Positions 12,561 through 23,463 of a stretch of 64,000 bases of DNA are shown here, in pieces. A program made the translations under genes and the position numbers. Position 1 is the stretch's first letter. Every line of letters starts with the position of its first letter. The notes below the pieces were generated by a model. The model worked only from the letters and a program-made list of their open reading frames with translations. It was not told the origin of the DNA and searched no databases. Location: assembly GCA_033002965.1 (NCBI GenBank), contig JAURVB010013596.1, positions 1 to 64,000 on the forward strand. Reading direction: 5' to 3'. The DNA is from Piper betle (Eukaryota; Streptophyta; Magnoliopsida; Piperales; Piperaceae).

Positions 12561-13458
12561 ATGTCTGCGCGCACGCCTCACCCGGCGTTGTTGAGTGTCG
12601 GTGGCAAAGGCGGAGGAGGAGCGCGAGAAGTGTCATCGGAGACTACCTATCTGGGAGGGTGCTCTTACGGACTCCGACAGGGTCGCCAATTTCTTCACGG
12701 GTACGGTTCTCTGCCAGCTGCTTGATAAAAGAGCAATCTTTGCTTCATTCGTCCATTGTTTCTCAGTTTATTGTTTACGATTCATGCTCTCCTTGTTTGC
12801 GTTGTTATGCCTCTCGCTATGGTAGTATGATAGAAGTGAAAACGGTGGATTAGGTGAGCAAATACTTTATTGTTGGAGAATAAATAACATACTATGGGTT
12901 TGCAAAAAGGTTTTAGAGTGATAGATTGATAGTTCACCCGGGGTTTTTTTGTGACTTAGAAACGTCATTGATTCTGATTGGTTTCTTAATTATATGTAGA
13001 TTTATTTCTTGCTTAATGTGGATGGCACATTGTCTTAGAAGTATTGTTGAGGGAAAAACTGCAGTTCAATGGATTCTACAGTATAAGGAATTACTGTTGG
13101 ATCAGCTGTTATAGCCAAAAGTGTAGGCAATGCTTGCTTGTGCAACTGATTGGATTTTGATATAAACCAGAAGTGCTATCTAGAAGCTGTAGATCAAGAC
13201 CATTGTTTTCCTTCTGACTTTGGAGATGTCCAATATTATAATCCGATTCAATGTAGGATATCTGAAAAAAAAATCATATTTTATGCTTTTTTATTTCTGC
13301 AGCAGGTTGATGCAAAAGTTTCTGTGGAGATTGGAGGGCCGAAGATTCGATGTTCCAAAACACTGGTTACCAGTTTAACTTGCAGAGGGAGAGGAAGGCT
13401 TTGCGAGGAAGTTAGACTGGATCTTCTTTGGATGAGAGAGGAAGCCCAAAGTGTTCAT
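12561..13458 (+). other. Exon-like segments of an unrecognised plus-strand gene
   Basis: A GC-rich segment at about 12440-12690 switches from the ATG at 12561 to a neighbouring open frame (12595 on), encoding a charged Glu/Arg-rich stretch, and ends at a plausible donor (CACGG then GTACGG). A second segment at 13304-13458 has a good acceptor (TTTATTTCTGCAG) and donor (CATG then GTAATT) and is open throughout. I do not recognise either peptide. They may be the 5' part of the gene whose last exons are at 15872-16172, but I could not join the frames. Confidence 0.25.
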
Positions 13459-14001
13459 GGTAATTTTCTGCTAACGCATATTTTGATTGATTAATACTTT
13501 GTTATTATGGAAACTACTTTTAAAGAACTGTTATTATAGAAACTGGGTGTTTGAGAGCGATGACATGGCTGAACTACGTTCAGAGGTTGGCAGTGTAGAT
13601 TTCCCATTTTTCTAAGTGTGATCTTTAAAAAGGACAGGACATGTCAGAAACATGTTGGTGATTCATTATTGAATGGAGGTATAGCTCTACTATAGTTGAT
13701 TAATTAAATATATATGTTCAACCTTCTGTATTTTGCCTGGGTTTTCTACATATCCTTATAAATACAACAAAGCACACAAAGTCCAACCACTCACAAACTC
13801 ACTTAAGTATTTGACATACAAACTTAGTTGTGTACCACTCTTGAACTTAAATGGGAGATGCTATGAATTTGGAGGCTACGAATGACAGAAACTTGTACAA
13901 GAGGATAATTGATAGAGCTATGACCAATTGGTCTGGGATGTGTATGAATTTTTTGACAGTATTCTTTTCATATGAATTAGATACTGGACAACACATGAAT
14001 T

Positions 14002-15743
14002 CTAAGAAAAAGAAGGTTTGTCATCCTCGGAAATGAAAATGGGTTCCCATGGAAACCTTTTGTATTCAGTGCTCCAGTTCTGCGTCAGATCAAAATCTGA
14101 GATTAGTTTTTGCCAATAAGAAAGAGAGAGATTAGTTCTAGAGCAGTACTATGTGCACAGGACTTCCCTTTTATATTGTTGTGTCCAAAGCAAAAGATAA
14201 TCCTAAGAAACCTAAGATAATCCTCGAAGATGACTGCATTAAATTCAGATGACTTAAGATGAATATGAAGTTAAAAGATTTGAGTAGAATTCACTGCGAG
14301 GATTTCATTTACCTCTAGTTCATTTGGTAGGATCATATCATTTTTGTTTTCAGGAAATTCTCTTATTTTTATCATGAACAGACTCACAAACTAAAGAAGA
14401 TCACACAACCATAACAATGGAAATACCTTTACTCCTTTCCCAATGGTAACTATGATTGCAGCAGATTCTGTTTTAAAAGATTCGAAACCTTCTGTTGACT
14501 GTAGATGAACTTCTGAGCTGCCGAGTTGGAGATGGAGACTATAGGCAAGGGAAGATTCAACACTTTCACTTGCCTCAGATAGTATATTATTGCTGTTGTC
14601 GTGGTAATATTTGTGGAAGCAAAGGAGGGCTTCCTCCTTCTGACCGGAGTTCTTTAAAGGTTGTATGTCTTTGAAGAGAATCTGTCTCATTGACTCTGAA
14701 ACCTTCTCCATCTTGCGAAAGACATTTTCAAGTTCATCACTGTAACAAAACATTTACAAAGTGTGATGTTACTTCGAATGGGAGACTCAGATTAAAAAAC
14801 ACCCAGAAGAAATCCACAAAGAATGGTGCTGATGATGCATGTTATATTTAGAAGACTAACATTATGTCTTGTCAGGAAGCTCGAGATGTTTTGTGTGCAG
14901 CTGTGCATCATGAACTAGCTGGCATGGTAATGCTTATGTTGTATATATATTTATATAGCAAGAACTTAAGGCAACCCTTCACAAATTAATCAATATTTTC
15001 TATTTTCTGACTAGAAAATACGCCTATATCTGCCATGAACTAATAGAACCTCCAAAATTGATGCCAAGCTGGTAAAGGAAAAAGTCATAATGGAAATGGA
15101 GCAACTCAGCGTGGAAGGCCGCAAAGAGTAGTGCAGTCTAACCATATGATGATTCAAACACTATATTATTGTTCATCTTCTCCAATACATTTACTGGGTG
15201 ATAAACAAAATTTAGCAGTTCTTTCCATGTAAACGAAAATTAGCAAATGCTTCTCCTTTGTCAATACTATTTTCTTCCATGTTCCTACATTACCTGAATT
15301 TGATTCCTTCTGTGACAGTCTCAGACGTCCTTATGTACTTAAATGTTTCTCTCTCTCTTATAGCAACTCTCCGTATGAAACATTTGCTCCACTTCCTCCA
15401 TTACTGATCTCATCTCCTTGGCCGATATCTCATGTCCAACAATCTGAAATGCTCCGACCTCCCTGACAGCAGCATTAATTATCCGAGAGGCAAGCTCATC
15501 ACTGGCCAACGCTGAAGAGAACTCCACACGCATGAGAGGCCGTGCATGGAGCCCTAGTTCCTGATGTAGACGCATCGACTCCGGCAAGGAGAGCTCTGTC
15601 ACAGTCAGGGACCTAGCAAGATACTCTGAGAGAATTACATCGTTGACAGTCATCGACTTCTTGCCGACAGCTTGGGCAATAGGTGTCGGGGGAGGGGCAG
15701 GGGATACGACACGGCGATGCTTGCCGGAGCGTGCTTTGTCCAT
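14002..15743 (-). CDS. 2-oxoglutarate-dependent dioxygenase-like protein, three exons, one frameshift
   Basis: Exons on the minus strand are 15743-15294, 14739-14427 and 14079-14002, all with GT-AG borders. Exon 1 encodes a basic N-terminus followed by a non-haem dioxygenase N-terminal (DIOX_N) pattern around EVGAFQIVGHEISA. Exons 2 and 3 encode the distal part of the beta-helix fold (SLAYSLHLQLG, IIVTIGKGVK, then NWSTEYKRF). The exon phases agree only if one extra T in the TTT run at 15341-15343 is discounted; coding length would then be 279 aa. As written, the frame stops just after that point. I see no clear HxD...H iron-binding triad, so it may be a non-catalytic relative even if intact. 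The fold assignment rests on motif recognition, not a search. Confidence 0.6.
14876..14926 (+). other. Short exon-like segment, plus strand
   Basis: A 51-bp in-phase segment (EARDVLCAAVHHELAGM) lies between a good acceptor (GTCTTGTCAG) and donor (GTAATG). It sits inside intron 1 of the antisense dioxygenase-like gene and may belong to the plus-strand gene ending at 16172. A further charged open stretch lies at about 15048-15130. Confidence 0.3.
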
Positions 15744-15871
15744 TGCCAGTAGGACTGGATGGAGAGCATGTTCTAGTGCAGGTGATCCTCAAATGTATAT
15801 ATTTTTAGCTTGGCTTGAGTGTTGCAGTTGCTGACCTTGCTTGCTTTCCGCCCAATGTAGGCCCAGTGTAG

Positions 15872-16172
15872 GATTTGGATGAGCGCTTAAACAAGGTTTT
15901 TCCAGCAAGGGGAGTCACGTCTGATCATACTAGTTCCTGGTCCTTGCGTTCTTACTATGATTTGGCTAATGTGGAAGCTAAAATGGGGCCTCCTGTCTTT
16001 CATCAAAGTGTAAACAAAATCACAAGTACATAAAGAAGCCTTGCTACCAAAATGATTAGGATAGTTGCCAACCTTTCTTTTTTAGACATCTCAAACTGAT
16101 CGAGATATGAAAACGAAGGACGGCGGTATGCCATCCCCACCTGATGAAATGAACTTTGCCAGTGATGTTTAG
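15872..16172 (+). CDS. Last two exons of an unrecognised plus-strand gene
   Basis: Exon 15872-16009 (46 codons, phase 0) follows a GTGTAG acceptor and ends before GTAAAC. After a 76-bp intron, exon 16086-16172 follows TTTTTTAG and encodes 28 residues and a TAG stop (ending DEMNFASDV). Both are fully open in the same phase and have non-repetitive, protein-like composition (FPARGVTSDHTSSW, YYDLANVEAKMGPP). I do not recognise the family. Upstream exons are probably among the segments at 12.6-15.1 kb, which would place the minus-strand dioxygenase-like gene within this gene's introns. Confidence 0.45.
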
Positions 16173-17286
16173 TCAAATATTGATCTATGCTTTACGATGA
16201 CACGATTAGTATATCTAAAGCATGCGTAAAGGAAGCTTCATTGCAGGTGTAATCATCTCTATGCTCATGTGGGAGTGAGTGATATGTGCATCAGCCATAC
16301 AAACTATGAAGTAAAATATATTTTGGAGTTAAATGTTGTGCAAGATGATTCCTGCCCATGGGTCTTCCATTTCATTTCATTTATTATCAAAGTTTAATGT
16401 AATAGACGAGAAGATTCAATGGCCTTTCCCCCACACACGTCCTGTCAACTTCCTTACCACTGGTAATTGACACCAGCCATATTTCAAAATTCCAACTCCG
16501 ACCGTTCAAAACAGCCTTTTCCTGCACATTTTATTGGCTATATTCTTCGACAAACGCACCTTCAAACCTGTAATAGTTGTCCATGAGAGCGAACCCATAC
16601 CGCTTGATGGTCTTTCATAGATTAAGTAAGTCTGGCTTTGGGGCTCGGTCTATCATCCGAAGTTGACATCTTCATCACCAAACAGAGCTTTAAGGGTGAC
16701 AATTTTAAGATGCCTGGACTGTATTTAGGTCCACCCCCACATTCCAAGAAGTATGATCTCTAATTTTTGCTTGAAACAGAAAATTATCTTTAGACTCTTA
16801 CAATAGGCCTCTTATTTTTGAAAAAAATAATAATAGTATTTTATCAGGAAATGAGTGGCAACCGGGACATATATTGCTAATTTGCCAACTATTCAATTCT
16901 TGAAAAGATCAATCATTGACAAACATATGTGTTGAAGACGTTATAAAACCTTTTTCATAATAAAATCATACATATAAAAAATTGACATTAAGATTTTTTT
17001 AATGATTGTTTTATACCGAAGTTTTCTTCATCTGACTTTGGATCGATCTCTTATTTATTTTATTGAAAATCGAATCAAATTGATTTTATTGCGTTTTAAA
17101 GAGCCCGTTTTTTCTTTATATTTAATCATTATGGGCCTGGGCCAACGCCGTGGTCTTTCACTAGGCCCAGCCCATGTACGCTATATCGTTCGGTCTCCCC
17201 ATGTCCGAATTTCTCTCGGGTTAATCGGTCACACCGTCTTCCTCCCCGACCCTCCTCACCGGTGCCGGCCGCCCCGTCGCCGGAAA
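16173..17286. other. Intergenic DNA between two plus-strand genes
   Basis: No supported gene. A minus-strand stretch near 16540-16640 is open for about 45 codons without a recognisable motif. The last 150 bp are GC-richer and are probably promoter and leader of the next gene. Confidence 0.4.
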
Positions 17287-20200
17287 ATGGCCAGCTCAGC
17301 CGCGGCCCCCTCCTCCTCCATCCTCTTCGCCTCCTACTTCCTCCTCCTCCTCTCATCGGCGTACAGGCCGTGGGACATCGTACCCGTGAGCAGGATGGGG
17401 CAGTACCACTCGGTGAGGGATCTCTCGACTCCGGCCCCCTCCTTCTCGTTCGATCGATTTCGATTGCGGTTGTTGATTTTTCCGGTGTTGGATTTTTGTT
17501 TGATTGGATGGGTTGATGCCTTCTCAGTCCAGGACAGTCTGGCACGATGTGGTCGGCCGCCATTGCCCGATGTTTGCTGTTAATCGGGAGGTATTTTTCC
17601 TTTTTGATCTTGGTTATATTGGGGATTGTTTGAGGTATTGAATGATTTGAGTTGTTCGATGATGAATTTGGTGGACTGATGTGTGAAGGTTTTGATGCCT
17701 ATACCGAAGCCGACGGGATACACTGGCGCAGATCCTTATAAGATGTATGCTTTTCGGTTAAAGAATGGATTTTTTTTGGGTGTTTCGATAGATGTTTAGA
17801 AAGTCGATTATTTCTATGAAATTTTCATGACAAGATGAATGCGAAGATTGGAATTTGTCTATGCTTTATGTATTCGTTATTATGAATGGATGCGCGCTGA
17901 AGTTCCGACTTATTATTTGCGGTAAACATATGTACATGTTAATGAAATAGGCCAGGAATCTTGTTTTGCATATTTCGAACTTTTTTGAGATCTGGTATTC
18001 CAATTTTTCTTTAGTTGAATAGAAACCTTGTTTTATATTTTCTTTGGTTAATGAAGTAGGCCTGTAAGCCTATATACATTCTCATTAATTAGGTCAGGAA
18101 TTCATCATTTCCTTGCATGTTGTAAGATCGATTGATATTTGTTTAGCTCTCTTTTAGGTGTTAAACAAGTGCAGAATTATTATACATGATTGATTGTAAC
18201 TTAATATTGCATGACATTGAAAAAATATCTGTTTGCATGCACAGCTCCTTTCAGGTGGGGAAGGAAAAATTTCTCGTACCATGGCTTCTATTGATTAACC
18301 GCAAGAGTACTGAAGTTCCCTTGATTGATATCTATTTGGTAAGTGTGTTTGCTACCTTATTTATGAATTTCTATTTTTTGGGATTTTCTTTTATAAGTCA
18401 TTTTGTTAATATTTGTGGGAGATCAACAGTTTCTTATTTAGTTTTTTCATCGATTTCAAAGCTGGTACACCAGTATGAATATTTGGTCTTTGAGTTTGCA
18501 GCGATACTGGAGGAAATGATTTGCATGGCGTGACAGCAAAAGTTGTGGATATGCCACATCACTGTACGTTATCTTCCTCATTTTTTATGACTCTTGTCCT
18601 ACTCCTACCGTGCAGTTCAATTGCGATGTTTTATTAGTGTTGGCAGTTCTTGCATCATGTTTATTCATTCCAATTTTCATGATCTGATTGACTCTGCTCA
18701 TTAGCCGTTTACTGTAAAAATGATATATTTGGGGCTGTTTTCCTATTATATAGACATAATATTATCATCTTTGTAGCATTTATTATTGTTAATTTCAATA
18801 TCTTCACGAATATGTTGCTAATTTGTATTGATACATGCAAGATGTCTTTGTTACATGGTTATGGTAGTAACAAAAAAATTCAGTTATAAATTAAAGGTTG
18901 CTCTTTTCCTATGTTAACTAGTTTTCAAGTTGCTATACTTGTTTTTAAGTGTTGTTAGAAAACATAATAAAGTTGAACAATGTACTCATTGCACTTGCAT
19001 TTTGTGTATTTCCTATTACATAACTCACTGTTCTGATAGAACCCATTTTCAACTTTTCATGATTTTCTTCTGAGCCTTGAGAATCATTAAACCATATAAT
19101 GTGGCTTTTGAGTTTTCAATATTTTGTTCATGCAGATGTGGAGATTCATCAAGATATCAAAAATAATTTCTGGAACCTGGAACATTGGCCAAAACACGTG
19201 CTTGTGAGATATACATGGTTGCTATATTCAATGCAATTGTTTTTACTCTACCAAAAAGTAGTTCATCTGAAGGATCATCAACGTTTTGGTAATGTATGCA
19301 AAAGAAGCTGCTTTTGATCGTGTTAGTATGCCTATGCAATTTGAGTCTTGATGTCTTCTTGAGTCTTGGTCCCGGGGAAACTAGTCATACATTGCTAGAA
19401 TTTACGCTTTTTTTTATCAGACTTTGCATCTTTTCATTCTCTCCATTGTTTCAGACTGCAATTTGTTGATGCTGGTATTATTGAATGTGAAATGGTCGCC
19501 CAAATTGTCTGGATTTTTGTTTAAAATGCTAAATAATGCTTATGGACTGCATGCTATGGACTGCATGCATTTTTATTCTCGCATCCTGTGATTGTTTCTG
19601 TTTGCTAGCATTTGTCAAACCATTCAACTAGATATGTGGACTTAATGAATACTTGCATAATGCAGGGAGGAACAATCAGAAGTTGATGTAATAAGTGCAT
19701 TCTATGTCTTGTTTGGATCCGGTAAGGAATATGGTTACTCTAATCTTCTAGTATGGTTTGTGTATGAAGCTCTGTTCAGCTAAAAATTATGTTGTAATAT
19801 CTTAGTAAGCAGAAACTATCATTGATTTGTCCATTTGGATTGGGTGAAGGGATGGAATAGGATTTCCATTCTCAACCCTATTTATTCTGAATTTTTGAAT
19901 GATGATGTTGATGATAATGATTATGTGATGAAAAACTGTCATCATCACCGGTTTCAATGCAAATGGTTTGTGACAAAGACATTCATCCTATGTTCTCCCA
20001 TTTTCCTCACCTTGACAACACGTATTCTATTCTGCATCTTTGTTTATCTTTGTATTTTCCCTGTCACCTCAATCCACAATATTTGTTTTCTTGCTGACAA
20101 TTATTCATTCCACTATAAACTGGTTTCTTATGTTCTTTGTTTGATTATATAGTCTCCCTGGTTTCCTGTAAGGCTTATGGAGTGATCATTCCTTTTAGAC

Positions 20201-21088
20201 ACACAAGTGAAATTGAAAGCTGCCAACATTTGTGCTAAACATAATTCTTTAATGCCTATACTTGCTTCTTGTTATTAGGCAATTGTATAATGACTTGGTC
20301 CATGCTAACATTGTTTAAATTTCATGTGTATGAACAGGGATCGCATTGTCATTTATTCTTGCTATTCATGTCTTGCAGCTATCTCAGGAAAAATTGACAA
20401 GGTTTGCATATTCAATTTTTTCAACTGACTCCTTAAATTCAAATAGTGATTTTGTTTTTTTGTGAGATTTGAAGTGTTTACAACTACAAAAAAATATTCA
20501 TAATTATATATGCAAAAATGGTCTTTCTGATGTAGCTGAAAGATAGGGAGGAGACCAGCTTCTTTCTGGTCATTTCTGGGAACTTTCGAAGTAACTGCTG
20601 GTCTCCTTCAATTTGAAACGTCCTTCATTACCTTTTAGTGAGGCTGTGTGATTTGAGTATTCTTTGGTTTCTTCCATGAGAAAATTGAGGAATGCAGAGA
20701 TCAGTCCAGTGTGCCATGTTGAGAAATACTGAGGATCAGCTTCTTTCTGGACTAATGTGGGGATGTTTAGAGTAACAGCTAGTTTACTTTAATTTGAAAC
20801 TTCATTCGTTACCTTTTGGTATGGCTGTGTGATTTTCTTTGCATTTTTTCCGTAAGGAATGCAAAGAACAATACAGTGAGCCACGTTGAAGGTGGTGGTG
20901 AAAATGGTTTCTTAATTTTGATTTACATAATAATATATTGATTGAAATATTTCTCTAAATAACAGCTAGTAATTGATCCCTGCCTTAATTTGGACCCACG
21001 TCTATGATTGTTGCATGTTTTCAGGTTTGTGAAGGAAACTGTTGCCGAAAGTAGTACTGCTGGGGGCTTCGTGGCAATGGTTGAGTGA
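17287..21088 (+). CDS. Multi-exon gene for a small membrane protein, family not recognised
   Basis: Exons supported by phase and splice sites: 17287-17412 (ATG, then a hydrophobic signal-anchor with FASYFLLLLSSAY), 17528-17590, 17689-17744, 18502-18563, 19136-about 19203, 19666-19721, 20338-20401 and 21025-21088 (TGA). The penultimate exon encodes a hydrophobic helix (ALSFILAIHVL), so the product looks like a two-anchor or type I membrane protein with a lumenal or extracellular domain. An exon at 18245-18338 is open in the incoming phase but does not match the phase of exon 18502; skipping it joins 17744 to 18502 in frame. The join from 19203 to 19666 is also out of phase, so an exon is missing from my model or there is an indel. 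I know no family with motifs such as GRHCPMFAVNRE or FWNLEHWPKH. Confidence 0.5.
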
Positions 21089-22802
21089 CTAAATTCCAAA
21101 GAGACTATTTTCCGATGAAGTGAAAATATCTACGTGATGATACAGAGACCATCTTTCTAGTCCTATCCGATTAAATTCCGAAGAGATGCTCTTCCTAGGT
21201 GGCAATCGGAGAGAGTTGCAGAAATGAAAATGTATTATTTTGACTTGGGGATCAATTTAGTAAACCTTGTTAGCGGGCTATGCCCATTTTATTTTTTCAG
21301 TTACTCAAATCAAATTTTGTTACTGAGTTTGGTATTTCGGTGAGGCACATGTTGCATTACAGTGAAGAATTGAAAATGCTTACGGATGATGTGTACTTGC
21401 TTTTTTGAGAGATGTACAATCACTAAAGATCACTGATCTCACTGTAATAAGCCCTACCTTAGTTGACAAGCTGGAGCTTTAGGCAACAGATGCGCCGAGT
21501 TGTCACATTTTCAAGGTTCCCAAGTCACCATTTTCATATGCAAGCGTGCTGCAGAACAACCGATTCTTCTCGGTCGGTTTGACATGCCAGTAATTTTTTG
21601 ATTGACTTACGTTGGTTGCTGAAGTTGGTTTCATTTTTATATGAATTACATAAGTTGTACAGCCTTTTCTTTTTCATGTCCTTGAAGAGAACTTAAATTC
21701 AGCTGTGGATCTTGTAATCGTTGTAGGCTATATAGAGGCATCAATCACAACGGCACGAATATCAGGTTCGTTGAACAGCCGCGTACTCCTTTAACAGTCT
21801 TGTAGAACCATAAATCACAGAGCATGCCAGATCTCATATTCTTGCCCTTAGCTTTTAGCAGCATCATTTACCTCTGGTCGAAGTGCAGGACGTTACCAAA
21901 TTCCCAATTTCTTGAAACAGCTAGAGTAATGTCGAGATTATCATCTCTCATATATACATCAAAAATGATTAAAATGTAATTGACATCTCAAATACGATAA
22001 CGTACAGTACATTTTCTTGAAGGTTTGGCTCCGCAAAGTTGTTTTTCACAAGTTAAAATGCTCCAAAGCCAATAGCCTTGAATTGACATGAACCCAATTA
22101 TGGTACTCGAATAATTCTTACGCAATGAAACATAGTATAATTGCCATCTATCTCTTCAATTTAAGATGAACAAAAGCCATACAAATTAATCCGACTTCAA
22201 ATTTCCACTTCGTGATTAACATAACGTTGATGCTACTCAAAGTTACATGGATCACTTGTACCTAAACATAACTTCGAACATTATTACATTGGCGTTTTGT
22301 AAAGTTAACCCCGAGCCATTTTGTATTGATTCTGTAGCAGTTTATTTCTTGGAAGTTGTGACGCTAGATATAGTTAGGTTTGTCATGACCATATGGCTTG
22401 TCTGCTCTTCACACGAACGACCAGAATACGGCGTCTCGTGTTATATTGAAAGCTCACACAGATGTGAAACAGGAGTAGGAGGAGGAGTTCATTTTGAGGG
22501 GTTCACACATTGAAGTTACAGTTCAAATGTGCTGAATTTTTTGAGCGAATGTGCCTAAAGGTGCATTGGTTGGGGCTCACAGGCTTTGATTGAACAATTC
22601 AGCCTGAGAGCTCTCGAAGTGAAAAATGACAAACAAAACACACTCCCAATTCACTTCTTACAAAAACTTCCTCTCAGGGTTTGCCAATGAACTCGAATTT
22701 TCGCTTGACGGAGTCATAATAAGCATAAAGCATCAGGTGTATCATGTCGCAGCTTCTCAGTCAAGTCCGGAAACTAGCTACAAATTTACTTACTAATGTT
22801 TT
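21089..22802. other. Intergenic DNA, no gene seen
   Basis: Includes the 3' flank of the preceding gene. Open frames are short and unrecognised. The downstream edge is the target site of the copia insertion. Confidence 0.5.
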
Positions 22803-22807
22803 CTATT

Positions 22808-23345
22808 TGTTGGGTTGTCCCTCTTCCGTAAATACATGAACTTATAACCCTATTTTGGGCAAAAACCAAGATTTTCCAGATTTGGTTAGTTGAAAGGGAT
22901 AAAAGCAACGTACGACGCTTTTCTTCTTTGGGTTTTTTCTGGTTTTTGGGTTTTGGAGAAAAACTACTGCAAAGGGAGAAAGAAAATTGTGTGGATTGAA
23001 GAAAGGTGAATGCTTTGTTGAGATTGGCTTGCAATCGTCAATGGTAACTTCGCCAAGTTCTTAATCTGTAATATTCTTCCTTTATTGTCTTCTACGACTT
23101 TATACCAATTTTGTAGAAAGTACAGTAAATTGGTATTGGGGAGTTTGTTCTCCTGTGGATCTATTCTGTATCAAAATTGTGATATAGTGAATTTGATCTA
23201 GCTGTTTGCCCCGTGGTTTTTTCCCCAAATTTGGGGTTTTCCACGTAAAATTATCTTGTCGTCTCTCTCTATTTGCTTGGTACTTTTCATCCTTATATGT
23301 TGAAATAAGGGGATTTGTATTTGGTTTGTTTGGTTAATCCCAACA
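22808..23345 (+). repeat. 5' LTR of the copia element
   Basis: 538 bp, TGTTGGGTTG at the start and TTAATCCCAACA at the end. It should contain the promoter for the genomic transcript; the AT-rich GGGATAAAAG in its first quarter is a possible TATA-like element. Confidence 0.97.
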
Positions 23346-23347
23346 AG

Positions 23348-23360
23348 TGGTATCAGAGCC
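23348..23360 (+). other. Primer-binding site (initiator Met tRNA)
   Basis: TGGTATCAGAGCC begins two bases after the 5' LTR and matches the 3' end complement of plant initiator-methionine tRNA, the usual primer for copia reverse transcription. Confidence 0.95.
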
Positions 23361-23463
23361 AACAGGTTTGCAAGTTTTGGTTGTTGATATTTGATGCCCA
23401 CTAGGTGTTCGACGAAATTTCTAAAAGCCTAGTTGGTGTGTCTGTGATTTATATTTCAACAAG

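Noticed and set aside
18255..18338. TGA codons read as selenocysteine in the alternative frame of a membrane-protein exon
   Set aside because: Land plants lack selenocysteine insertion; an exon-model or indel problem is far more likely.
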